Source: Paludibacteraceae bacterium
Lineage (GTDB): Bacteria; Bacteroidota; Bacteroidia; Bacteroidales; Paludibacteraceae
DNA: 64,000 bases
Direction: 5' to 3'
Assembly (NCBI GenBank): GCA_905233375.1
Contig: CAJOEJ010000001.1
Coordinates: forward strand, 55,585-119,584
Each line of letters starts with the position of its first letter. Within the stretch, counting starts at the first letter, position 1. The notes below the pieces were generated by a model. The model ran no database searches and was not told the origin of the DNA. It saw only the letters and a list, made by a program, of their open reading frames with translations. Below are positions 6,655-15,521 of this stretch, piece after piece. The position numbers and the translations under genes are program-made.

Positions 6655-9600
6655 CTAATAAATCAGGACTTTGTGGGTGGTGGTATGCTCGTTGCCGTAG
6701 CGGGTGCGGATGAAGTAGATACCACTGTTGGCGGGCAGGGTGATCTGGGTCTTGCCTTCGTTCAGATGTCCGGATTCGAGGAGGAAGCCGGTAGCCGAGA
6801 AGACGTCGTACTGCCCTTTGTCCGGAGCTTCGACGGTTATCACCGGAGCATGCTTCGGCGCCTGGGTCGGGTAGATGATCACCGGCGTGTCGTGGGTCTT
6901 GGTCTCGAACTCCTGAATGATGATCGGGCAACTCGGAATTGCCACGTTCTCCCCTCTGCGTACCGCCATCATGTACACTTCGTCTCCGGGCTCCAATACG
7001 GAGCTTTGCAGGTAGAGCGTTCCGCCCGCAGGTTGCAGCACATGGTTGACGTACCATTCGGTCTTGATGAAATCATATCCGCCGTTATACTCGGCATTGA
7101 GCGGCATGACGATATCGTTCCAGTTCTGCTCGATGACCCACGCGGGGTAGCGAATGAGCATGGAGATGCTGTCGGAACGCTCGATGCCGCAGATGTCGTT
7201 ATCAATCTCAATGCGCAGGCTGTAGTAGTTAGGCTGTACGTACGCAGTATGATTCCGGTACAGCACATTCTTGAACTTGGGCAGGTCGATATGCGCCTTG
7301 AAGGTCGGGTCGAAAGGTACATCATCGACGTCAACAAAGCCGGCTTTCTTCGCGAGGTTGTCAAAGCGGACGCTGTACTTCGCCGGTTTGCTTCCCATGA
7401 ACGACAAGGTGACATCAAACCCTTCCGCGTCCGCGCATAGATCTTCCTCTATCTTCGCGTAGGTGATACGTGCCGGATCGCTCACATCGAGCAGCAGAGT
7501 GTGGATATAGGACTGCTTGACATCGAGCAGGCGTACGGTATCGCGGTAACAGCCTGTCTGTGTGTAGGTTTTGCCGCGCCATGTGTATGTCATTCCGCTA
7601 CATATTCTATCCTCGAGGGTATCGCGCACGGTCTCCACTACCGTCAGTTTCAATGTGAAGGTGCTATCACAGAGGAAGCCTTTGGTCGGTTCCCTATGGT
7701 GATAGACACCGGTGGAGTCGTAGGTGGAGCTGAACCACTTGACGGGCTGGTCATAGTCCGCAAGCGTGATAATGGTGTCGTGGTGATAGACAGGATGCAC
7801 GGTGAGATCCAGGTGCATGATACTGTCACACTGGTTCCTGGTCTTGAAATACAAGTCGTACTTGCCGGTGGTCGTGAATTTCTTTCCTCCGAACTCGACG
7901 GTATCGCCCTGACATATCTCCCTTACTTCGGTAGGCATGTCGTACGCGGGGGCGTCATAGATGTGTACGCAGTACAGGCTATCGAGCTTTTGCGAAGAGG
8001 ACGGACGGACGAAGGTGTATAGTCCGGCTTCTGTAATGACTCTGTCGTCTATCTTGATCTGCGCACCCGGACAGAGCGGAATAGCGTCCCACGCCGAGAC
8101 ATGGTCGGTGACCACCAGATTGATCAGCACGACGCTGTCACAATGGAAGCGGTTGGTCAGGGTGTCGTAATACATGCCGCTCTGCATATATTCCTTATTA
8201 TGGATAATATACGGCGGTGCTATATAGGATCCGATCAGGGTATCCATCCGAGTGAGACTCGTCCGGTTCACGTGGAGGGTGAGAGATACCAAGGAATCTA
8301 TGTTGGGCGACAGATACTGATACGTTCCTTCGCGGGTGTATTTGTTGCCATAGAACATGCAGAAATCCCCATCGCAGATGGTCGTGTCTTTTTCAAGAAC
8401 CACTTTAGGGTGTACTACATTGACACTGAACTCGTATATACTGTCGCACCCGTACCGGTCGAAATACTCCACTCTGTGCTTGCCTGTCTGGGTGATCTCA
8501 ATACCGTGTATAATCTCCCTTGTTCCGGCAGGTATGTTGTAGTTCTCCTTGATGATCGTGTCATTATGCGCCCCGACGCGCAGCTCGTAGATACTGTCGT
8601 AAGCGAATCCCACCGTTTGGAGGTAGTCGTAATAGATGCCGGCTTTGGTGATCCATTGTCCATGCCATTCCAGGGTGTCGGGCAGACAGAGATGGACGGA
8701 GTCGGTCAGATAATACGTCTTTCCGATGGTGAGGGTGAGGTGGTAGCGGATCGAGTCGCACTTACCGTCCGCATATCGTACCGTGTCTGTCCGTTCCACC
8801 TTGCCCGTACTGATATTCTTTGTCGGGATGGTATAGGTCCGTCCCTCGGGCGTGGTCCATACAAACGGATTCTTATCGCTCGTTGTCTGGGGCACTTCGA
8901 TGGTTTTCACTTTGCGGAAACGCATATCGATGGAATGGATCGTCTTGGCGCATCCCAGTTCCGAATAGGCGGTGTCATGGATGAGCGTATCGCGCATATA
9001 CCGCTTGCCGCTGTAGTCGTAGAAATCGCCTTCGCAGAGGATAGGATGAATGGTATCCCGCAGGGCACGCAGCACTCTGAAGTTGATCACGTTGATGGTA
9101 TCCACAATCTTCGACTTGACGGTATCCATCAGGACGGTGTCATTGTAGATGGGTTTCACATTCCGCCATAAGTAGGGCAGGTTGTCCTCACATTCCTGCA
9201 CGGAATGATTGCGGATGATTTCCTTCTCGTGTACGGTCAATTGCAACTCGAGGATACTGTCGCACCCGTTCACCGCCTTCAAGGTGTCGTAATAGGTTCC
9301 GGAGATCCGGTATGTCTTGTCCGGGTGTGTGGGTACGGACCATGTATAGGAACCGTTGACATGCATCTCCTGTACGGTCTTTATCTGCGCCAACTCCCTT
9401 ATCTGCAGGACAATGATACTGTCGCAACCGAACTGGTTCGAGAGGCGCTGAGTATATCTGCCGCCTTGGGTGTATGTTATGCCGTGGTAGATGTACGGGT
9501 TTCCGTAACACATGTCGTGACGGAGATACGTGGTGTCTGTCTTCAGCACTTTCAAGTGCAAGGTCACGAGCGAGTCATAGTGCATGACGGTCTTCAACGA

Positions 9601-12345
9601 ATCGATATAGACCGTGTCGGTTGTAAACAGTTTGTTGTGCCATTCATAAGGCAGTTCGGAAGCGCAGACCGTAGCGTTGGTCACATCGGCATTGTAGGTC
9701 GGCCATACCTTGAGGTCGAGGATAAGCACGCTGTCGCAGCCACGGGATGACTTGACGGTGTCGCGATAGAGTCCCGTCCAACTGTAATCACGGGTGCTTT
9801 TGAGCGAACCGTCCGCATTATAACACGTCCATTGGTACGGAATCTCTTTGTCGGAACGGTTGACCGTAAGGAGTGTGGGCGAGGCAACGGGAATGATATT
9901 GAGGATCCATTCGGTGATCGAGTCGCACCCGTGCGCTTTGGTGTAATCCAAGTGGCGGTATATACCGGCATCCTTGATCCACTCTCCGAAGAAATCAAGC
10001 GAATCCCCCTGACAGAGCTCATGGCTCTCGCGAATCCGATAATGGGGGAAGGTATCCACTACCAGCTTATAGACACTGTCCACGTTGGTCACTCTTGTGC
10101 GCAGACTATCCCAATACACTCCGGCTTTGTCTATCACGTACGGCTTGCCTTGCCACAAGTGTCCTTCCCATACATAGGGACGGTTGTTATCCACCTCCCC
10201 GTGGTTGCTTTGCGGGCAGATGGTGACGTGCTCCTCGTATAAGTAGGTCGTGTCCGTGACTAACTTCAACCGGTAGATCACGCTGTCGCAGCCATAGACA
10301 GCGGAGCGGAGGGTGTCATAGAAGAACTCGTAGCCCAACTCTTTATGTACGGGCACCGTGATATACTTGTTCCATTCGCGTATCTCCCATACATACTGCG
10401 TTGCCGTATCCGGCACATGTACCTCCGGTAAGGCTCTGCGGTCGGGCTTGTGTACATTCACCCAATACTCCACGATGCTGTCACAGCCCTGCCGTCCGGC
10501 TCCGATCGCGGGGAAGGTGTCCAGATAATAGCCCTCTGCGCTGATCACCTTGTTGCTACCGTCACTCCAGGGTATCTGACAGGAACTGCCTTCGCAAACA
10601 TGGATGGTTTCGCGGTGGATATTCTGCTTGACGACATGCAGATTCAGCCAGTGTGTCGAGTCCTTGTTGTAGAAGACGGAATCCCGGTATCCATTCGCGT
10701 CCTTGTTCAAGGGGAGCGGAATATGTTCGTCTCCGTTGTGCCAGATGAAGTTCTCTCCGTTCAACAGCCGTTGTTCGCAAACGGTGTCGGTGAAGTCTCT
10801 CTCAAAGGGATACCACCACCTCAACTGCCAATGATAGACGGTGTCGCAGAGCCCGACGATATGGTTCTCCGGTATATAATCGTACCACCCTTCGTTCGCG
10901 CCGAGTATCTGACCATGCCAATCGACGGTCGTACCGTATTGAATGCGCTTGTAGAAGACGGTATCCTGCGGATTGTATTTGACGGTGATGACGAGCACGG
11001 AGTCGCACCCGTATTGGTTGGAAAGCGTGTCGTAATGGACGCCTTCTTCCTTGATGTGGGGGAAGTCCTCCACACCTGCGCCCTTGCTACATAACTCGCG
11101 ATAGAGGTATGTCGGCTCGGAGGCGTAGCGTATATGCAGATTGAGGGTAAACGCCGTATCCGGTTCCGTTTCGTAGCGGGCGAGGATGGTATCAAAGACG
11201 GTGGTGTCTTTGCCTAACTGGAACTTGTCATGCCAATAGAAGTACGGTTCCTCTTTCGACCAACAGAAATCGACATCTTCTGTCTTCTCGAACATAGGCC
11301 AGTATGTAATGATAAGCCGGTGCGTACTGTCGCAACCGTATTGGTTCGTGCCGCTGACGAAGATGTTTTGCCGGTTCGCGTCCAGCCATGTATAGGTACT
11401 GTCGTTTATCCATGTATAGGTTTTTCCGGGCCATAAGCGGACACTATCCACATAAATATTGTTCGGCAGGTTGGTGACTACCACCTTGGTGATGGTGTCG
11501 CAACCGGTGACGGAAGGAATGGTGTCGTAATAGATGCCTTCTTTATAATAGGTCTTTCCGCGGTAGGTCTGGCTGCTCCCGGGACAGAGGTTGATCGTAT
11601 AGGTCTTCTCGGGGTTGTCGTTGATGGTCAGATACAGACGGTAGATAATGGAATCGCCGCTGTTGTTTTTGTAGCGGATGGTGTCGTCTTTGTAATACAC
11701 ACCCAAGTCCCTGAACTCGTTGCTGCGCCATACATAGGGCGTGTCCGCCTCGCAGATGGTCGCCGTTGTCACGCGCACATTATCCTCCACGACAAAGACC
11801 ATCCGCTCATAGACGGAGTCGCATCCCTGCCGGTTGGTATAGCGGTCCACCATCAGACCGGGTCCCGTCACTTCCATTCCGCGCCAATAGATCGGCTTGG
11901 CATCACTGGTATGGATGACCATTGTGTCTCGTCTGCGGAACTCCTGACCGAAACGGATGTCGTGCGTGATGATACTGTCGCAGCCTTTCACCGTCTTGTA
12001 ACTCTCGGTGAAGACGGTATCCTTGGTGTAATTCTTTCCGTTGTAATAGATGGAACTCCGGTCGCAGGCAGGAATGAGATTCGTGATGTAATATGCCTTG
12101 TTGACGGTCAGGTTGAGCACATGGTACGCGCTGTCTTTGCCGCTCTGGTCTTTCTCGGTATAGCGGTAGATACCCGTGTGCGTACATTTCTGGTTATACC
12201 AGTCATAGGTCTCGCCATCCGCCAGACAGGTGGAGAAGGTAATGGAATCCTTCACTAATTCGGGCGTGGTGGCACCGTACATCATGCGTGATGCCGCCAG
12301 CACCGCGATACAAGTCAATACTCTCAGTACGTGTATTCTTTTCAT
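6655..12345 (-). CDS. Giant secreted repeat protein with T9SS type A sorting tail
   Basis: 1896 residues with a signal peptide (MKRIHVLRVLTCIAVLAASRMMYG). The body is about 25 degenerate modules of ~65-75 residues. Most begin near a C-x-G/D-D motif (ICEGD, LCPGS), have an aromatic Y-x-W/Y-x-G-K-x-Y core and a G-x-Y-x-DT strand, and close with GCDSI or GCDSV and a short beta strand. The paired Cys in each module suggests one disulfide per module. The C-terminus (NSGIYFIRTRYGNEHTT...HKVLIY) matches the T9SS type A sorting domain, so the protein is probably exported by the type IX system and attached or released at the surface. A stalk or adhesin role is inferred from the repeats. It starts 18 bp after the upstream beta-barrel gene, and both share one promoter. 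Confidence 0.85.
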   Translation of the reverse strand: MKRIHVLRVLTCIAVLAASRMMYGATTPELVKDSITFSTCLADGETYDWYNQKCTHTGIYRYTEKDQSGKDSAYHVLNLTVNKAYYITNLIPACDRSSIYYNGKNYTKDTVFTESYKTVKGCDSIITHDIRFGQEFRRRDTMVIHTSDAKPIYWRGMEVTGPGLMVDRYTNRQGCDSVYERMVFVVEDNVRVTTATICEADTPYVWRSNEFRDLGVYYKDDTIRYKNNSGDSIIYRLYLTINDNPEKTYTINLCPGSSQTYRGKTYYKEGIYYDTIPSVTGCDTITKVVVTNLPNNIYVDSVRLWPGKTYTWINDSTYTWLDANRQNIFVSGTNQYGCDSTHRLIITYWPMFEKTEDVDFCWSKEEPYFYWHDKFQLGKDTTVFDTILARYETEPDTAFTLNLHIRYASEPTYLYRELCSKGAGVEDFPHIKEEGVHYDTLSNQYGCDSVLVITVKYNPQDTVFYKRIQYGTTVDWHGQILGANEGWYDYIPENHIVGLCDTVYHWQLRWWYPFERDFTDTVCEQRLLNGENFIWHNGDEHIPLPLNKDANGYRDSVFYNKDSTHWLNLHVVKQNIHRETIHVCEGSSCQIPWSDGSNKVISAEGYYLDTFPAIGAGRQGCDSIVEYWVNVHKPDRRALPEVHVPDTATQYVWEIREWNKYITVPVHKELGYEFFYDTLRSAVYGCDSVIYRLKLVTDTTYLYEEHVTICPQSNHGEVDNNRPYVWEGHLWQGKPYVIDKAGVYWDSLRTRVTNVDSVYKLVVDTFPHYRIRESHELCQGDSLDFFGEWIKDAGIYRHLDYTKAHGCDSITEWILNIIPVASPTLLTVNRSDKEIPYQWTCYNADGSLKSTRDYSWTGLYRDTVKSSRGCDSVLILDLKVWPTYNADVTNATVCASELPYEWHNKLFTTDTVYIDSLKTVMHYDSLVTLHLKVLKTDTTYLRHDMCYGNPYIYHGITYTQGGRYTQRLSNQFGCDSIIVLQIRELAQIKTVQEMHVNGSYTWSVPTHPDKTYRISGTYYDTLKAVNGCDSILELQLTVHEKEIIRNHSVQECEDNLPYLWRNVKPIYNDTVLMDTVKSKIVDTINVINFRVLRALRDTIHPILCEGDFYDYSGKRYMRDTLIHDTAYSELGCAKTIHSIDMRFRKVKTIEVPQTTSDKNPFVWTTPEGRTYTIPTKNISTGKVERTDTVRYADGKCDSIRYHLTLTIGKTYYLTDSVHLCLPDTLEWHGQWITKAGIYYDYLQTVGFAYDSIYELRVGAHNDTIIKENYNIPAGTREIIHGIEITQTGKHRVEYFDRYGCDSIYEFSVNVVHPKVVLEKDTTICDGDFCMFYGNKYTREGTYQYLSPNIDSLVSLTLHVNRTSLTRMDTLIGSYIAPPYIIHNKEYMQSGMYYDTLTNRFHCDSVVLINLVVTDHVSAWDAIPLCPGAQIKIDDRVITEAGLYTFVRPSSSQKLDSLYCVHIYDAPAYDMPTEVREICQGDTVEFGGKKFTTTGKYDLYFKTRNQCDSIMHLDLTVHPVYHHDTIITLADYDQPVKWFSSTYDSTGVYHHREPTKGFLCDSTFTLKLTVVETVRDTLEDRICSGMTYTWRGKTYTQTGCYRDTVRLLDVKQSYIHTLLLDVSDPARITYAKIEEDLCADAEGFDVTLSFMGSKPAKYSVRFDNLAKKAGFVDVDDVPFDPTFKAHIDLPKFKNVLYRNHTAYVQPNYYSLRIEIDNDICGIERSDSISMLIRYPAWVIEQNWNDIVMPLNAEYNGGYDFIKTEWYVNHVLQPAGGTLYLQSSVLEPGDEVYMMAVRRGENVAIPSCPIIIQEFETKTHDTPVIIYPTQAPKHAPVITVEAPDKGQYDVFSATGFLLESGHLNEGKTQITLPANSGIYFIRTRYGNEHTTTHKVLIY

Positions 12346-12363
12346 AACTTGTCTCCTTTCCCC

Positions 12364-13323
12364 TTAATTATAGCACATACATCCGTGGTGGAAGCCGGCT
12401 CGTGCGGTTCTGCTGCCTCCGATCATATAGGTCAGTTTGACTCCCGCGAAGAACGGAACCGTCCGGTCTGGCCGGGCAAATGTATTGAGGTAGGGATTCA
12501 CCCGGACGTTCATCGCCGGAGTGGTCCGTCCTTCCCCTATCGCTTCGATATGGGGCTGGGGCGTATCCCATTTGCTTATCTGGTTGTTCAGCCCGTACTC
12601 GAAATAAAAACCGAGTTTGAGTACGTGGCAGGTACGGTCGCTGGTCGGCATGGACGACAACAAGTCATATCCGATCTCTCCGATGAGCGAAGCCGTTACA
12701 TTGAGGCGGTTCTCCCGCTTGTCTGCAAAACCATATTGCGTGTATCCGTGCTGCGGCTGGTCGGATACCAGTTCGGGATAGCCGTCATACTTGCCGCTCA
12801 GATCAAAGCTGCCATTTGTGCGGGTGACAGGATGGATGGCGTAACTGAGTTTCAAACCGGCTCCCAGATACAAACCGCTATAGTAATATCCCACCATAAC
12901 GGGAACGTCCACGTAATTCCATTGGATTTCATCGGTCTCGTTGACGCGGTACACGAGCTGTACATTCTTCCCCTGGGTGTCCTGCCCCGGCAGTTCGAAC
13001 GTGTATTCGTCCACAGCGAGACTGGAACGGTGAAAACTCATCTGTACGCCCAAATTGACCCACAAGCCGCTGTTCCGGAATTCATATCCCAGACCGACCG
13101 ACCCGCCCAAATTGCCATGAGGCGTCACCGTTGTCATGCCTGTTTGCAGCATCGAATAGCCGACACTGCCGCTGACATAGCCGAAATGAAAATCGTCTCC
13201 GTCCTCGAACACCGTGTGACGGGCACGCCATGTCTGGGCGGACAACGGACTCATCATAACCAGAACCAGACAGCAGCATATAAAACGCCCGGCTGATTTC
13301 AAAGAAGATGGTTTGCTTTGCAT
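12364..13323 (-). CDS. Outer-membrane beta-barrel protein
   Basis: 319 residues with a signal peptide ending LVMMSPLSAQ. The mature part alternates amphipathic strands typical of a small outer-membrane beta-barrel: FGYVSGSVGYSML, GLWVNLGVQMSF, VPVMVGYYYSGLYLGAGLKLSY, VLKLGFYFEYGL, FFAGVKLTYMIGG. The C-terminus continues past the last strand with an odd GFHHGCMCYN. It is the first gene of an operon with the 1896-residue repeat protein. The pairing suggests it anchors or helps present that protein, but this rests on adjacency only. The exact family (PorT-like or generic outer-membrane beta-barrel) is unresolved. Confidence 0.75.
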   Translation of the reverse strand: MQSKPSSLKSAGRFICCCLVLVMMSPLSAQTWRARHTVFEDGDDFHFGYVSGSVGYSMLQTGMTTVTPHGNLGGSVGLGYEFRNSGLWVNLGVQMSFHRSSLAVDEYTFELPGQDTQGKNVQLVYRVNETDEIQWNYVDVPVMVGYYYSGLYLGAGLKLSYAIHPVTRTNGSFDLSGKYDGYPELVSDQPQHGYTQYGFADKRENRLNVTASLIGEIGYDLLSSMPTSDRTCHVLKLGFYFEYGLNNQISKWDTPQPHIEAIGEGRTTPAMNVRVNPYLNTFARPDRTVPFFAGVKLTYMIGGSRTARAGFHHGCMCYN

Positions 13324-13404
13324 ATATATTTTTCTCTCTTATTCCTAACTTATGCACACACGTTGCGCGTGTGCTGCGTACACATGTACGCACATAAAAT
13401 CAGG

Positions 13405-13436
13405 CAAAGGTACAACTTTTTTTTGAATTGACCAAA
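13405..13436 (-). promoter_or_regulatory. Promoter of the barrel/repeat-protein operon
   Basis: On the minus strand TTTG, 20 bp, TACCTTTG; an exact consensus match ~80 bp before the barrel gene start. Confidence 0.85.
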
Positions 13437-13475
13437 TTTTTTATAATATTTCACGTGTTTTTGCCCATTCGCACA

Positions 13476-13501
13476 CAAAAAAAGCGAGTTTTTCACTCGC
13501 T
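13476..13501 (-). terminator. Intrinsic terminator of der
   Basis: On the minus strand GCGAG-TGAAAAA-CTCGC is followed by TTTTTTTG, 25 bp beyond the der stop codon. Confidence 0.85.
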
Positions 13502-13526
13502 CTCTTGTTTTTGACGAAACCGTCCG

Positions 13527-14843
13527 TCACTTCGCCCGTATAAACAGCTGAACCGGTGTACCGGTGAAATCCCACCATTCGCGCAGCTTGTTCTCGAGGA
13601 ACCGGCGGTACGGTTCTTTGACATACTGGGGCAGGTTGGCGAAGAACACAAAGGTCGGGATCTGGGTGTTCGGCAACTGGGTGCAGTACTTGATTTTGAT
13701 GTACTTGCCTTTCCATGCGGGGGGGGGATAGTTCTCGATGAGGGGCAGGAACTTGTCGTTCAGCTGGGCTGTGGGCACCTTCTTGTTCTTGTTCTCATAG
13801 ACATGCAACGCGGTCTCCACCACCTTGAAAATGCGCTGTTTGGTGATAGCGCTGGTGAAGATGATCGGGAAGTCGGTAAACGGTGCAATGCGCTCCCGGA
13901 TCGCCGCTTCGTACGCCTTGATATCCGCATTGGTCTTGCTCTCTATCAGGTCCCATTTGTTGATACAAACGACGAGACCTTTCTTGTTTTTCTGGATGAG
14001 CGAATAGATATTCAGATCCTGCGCCTCGATGCCGCGTGTGGCATCAATCATGAGGATGCACACGTCGCTGTTCTCTATCGCGCGGATGGAACGTACTACA
14101 GAGTAGTATTCCAGGTCTTCCGTCACTTTCGCTTTCTTCCGGATACCGGCGGTATCGACGAGGTAGAAATCCTTTCCGAACTTGTTATACCGCGTATAAA
14201 TGGAGTCGCGTGTCGTCCCGGGGATATCGGTTACGATGGTCCGTTCTTCTCCGATGAAGGCGTTCAGGATACTGGACTTGCCGGCGTTGGGACGACCGAC
14301 GATCGCGAAGCGGGGCAGGTCCTCCAGTTCCTCGTCGCTGTCATCCTCTTTGCGGAACCGGCTCACTACCTCGTCGAGCAGGTCACCGGTGCCCAGACCG
14401 TTCTCCGCGGAGATGATGAACGGCTCGCCCAGACCGAGTTTGTAGAACTCCGCCGCGCCGTACTGGTGTTCAAAGGCATCGACCTTGTTGACCGCCAGGA
14501 TCGTCGGTTTGTTAGCTTGTCGGAGGAGGTGTGCTACCTCGGTGTCGAACTCGGTGACGCCCTGATCCACGTCCACTACCAGAAGGACTACATCCGCTTC
14601 GCGGATAGCGAGGTTCACCTGGCGGTTGATCTCGCTCTCGAAGGTGTCGTCGCTGTTGACCACCCATCCGCCGGTGTCGATCACGCTGAACTCGCGTCCA
14701 CACCATTCGGCTTTACCGTACTGGCGGTCGCGCGTCGTGCCCGCCGTGTTATTCACTATCGCCCGACGCGTGCCCGTCAAGCGGTTAAACAGGGTCGATT
14801 TCCCGACATTGGGACGACCCACTATCGCTACAATATTTGCCAT
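13527..14843 (-). CDS. der: Ribosome biogenesis GTPase Der (EngA)
   Basis: A double-domain GTPase that acts in 50S subunit assembly. The first G domain has [16 protein letters not shown] (P-loop), DTGGW and NKVD; the second has [25 protein letters not shown] and NKWDL. A KH-like C-terminal domain ends in [13 protein letters not shown]. At 438 residues the length is normal. A run of nine C (coding strand) encodes the Pro stretch in [10 protein letters not shown]; the frame is intact across it. It follows slyD by 37 bp, with a TACAATGTAC repeat in the gap, and a terminator follows. Confidence 0.96.
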   Translation of the reverse strand: MANIVAIVGRPNVGKSTLFNRLTGTRRAIVNNTAGTTRDRQYGKAEWCGREFSVIDTGGWVVNSDDTFESEINRQVNLAIREADVVLLVVDVDQGVTEFDTEVAHLLRQANKPTILAVNKVDAFEHQYGAAEFYKLGLGEPFIISAENGLGTGDLLDEVVSRFRKEDDSDEELEDLPRFAIVGRPNAGKSSILNAFIGEERTIVTDIPGTTRDSIYTRYNKFGKDFYLVDTAGIRKKAKVTEDLEYYSVVRSIRAIENSDVCILMIDATRGIEAQDLNIYSLIQKNKKGLVVCINKWDLIESKTNADIKAYEAAIRERIAPFTDFPIIFTSAITKQRIFKVVETALHVYENKNKKVPTAQLNDKFLPLIENYPPPAWKGKYIKIKYCTQLPNTQIPTFVFFANLPQYVKEPYRRFLENKLREWWDFTGTPVQLFIRAK

Positions 14844-14849
14844 AGATAT

Positions 14850-14880
14850 TTACAATTTACAAAGTACAATGTACAATTTA
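14850..14880. repeat. TACAATGTACAAAG-family repeat between slyD and der
   Basis: TTACAATTTACAAAGTACAATGTACAATTTA fills almost the whole 37-bp gap between the slyD stop and the der start. Confidence 0.75.
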
Positions 14881-15474
14881 TTATTCGCAACTGTTACATC
14901 CGTTGCAACTGTTGCAGTCACCGCAGGATGATTCGCTGTCGGAGCCTTTCTTGTGGCATCCCCCTCCGCAACAACCGCGCGGGTTGCGGATGGCTCTCAG
15001 TTCGCCTTCGGTCACGTCGCGGATATCGAGGATGACGCCTTTGAAATGCAGGGTCTCGCCCGCATAGGGGTGGTTGAGGTCAATGGTCACATGGTCGTCC
15101 GTGATCTCGCACACCTGCGCCTTGACGATCTGTCCGTCGGTCGTGTTCATGGGTACGACAGCACCTACGAACACCCGCTCCGCGTCGAACTCTCCGTCGC
15201 CGTTAAAGAACATCGTTTTGGGCAGGTCCATCAGCCCTTCTTCCAGATACGGACCGTACGCCTGCTCCGGCTGGAGAACAAAGTCAAACGTGTCGCCGGG
15301 CTCTTTGCCTTCCATCTGCTCTTCGAGTGCCGGAAGCATCATCCCTTCGCCCTGACACCATACAATGGGCGCTTCCTCCGTGCCTTTTTCCATTAATTCT
15401 TCCGTGCCGTCCTCGTTGCGGATGTACAACTCATAGGTCGCACGGACTACTTTCAAATTTTCTACTTTCACCAT
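14881..15474 (-). CDS. slyD: SlyD-type FKBP peptidyl-prolyl isomerase with Cys-rich tail
   Basis: 197 residues. The N-terminal FKBP half (MVKVENLKVVRATYELYIRN) is split by an insert-in-flap chaperone domain, with PEQAYGPYLEEGLMDLP and a following strand DDHVTIDLNHPYAGETLHFKG typical of SlyD. The last ~30 residues hold a cluster of Cys and His (GCCGGGCHKK, SCGDCNSCNGCNSCE), a likely metal-binding tail comparable in position to the nickel-binding tail of E. coli SlyD but richer in Cys than in His. Cytoplasmic; proline isomerisation, chaperone function and metal handling are known for the family. It sits between lptD and der with short gaps. Confidence 0.88.
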   Translation of the reverse strand: MVKVENLKVVRATYELYIRNEDGTEELMEKGTEEAPIVWCQGEGMMLPALEEQMEGKEPGDTFDFVLQPEQAYGPYLEEGLMDLPKTMFFNGDGEFDAERVFVGAVVPMNTTDGQIVKAQVCEITDDHVTIDLNHPYAGETLHFKGVILDIRDVTEGELRAIRNPRGCCGGGCHKKGSDSESSCGDCNSCNGCNSCE

Positions 15475-15521
15475 AATATTTACAATTTAACAATTTACCA
15501 TTTTATGATTTATGGACGGTT

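Noticed and set aside
13719-13727. Run of nine G inside der as a possible frameshift
   Set aside because: The Der frame is intact on both sides and the encoded Pro stretch fits; slippage is possible but not shown.
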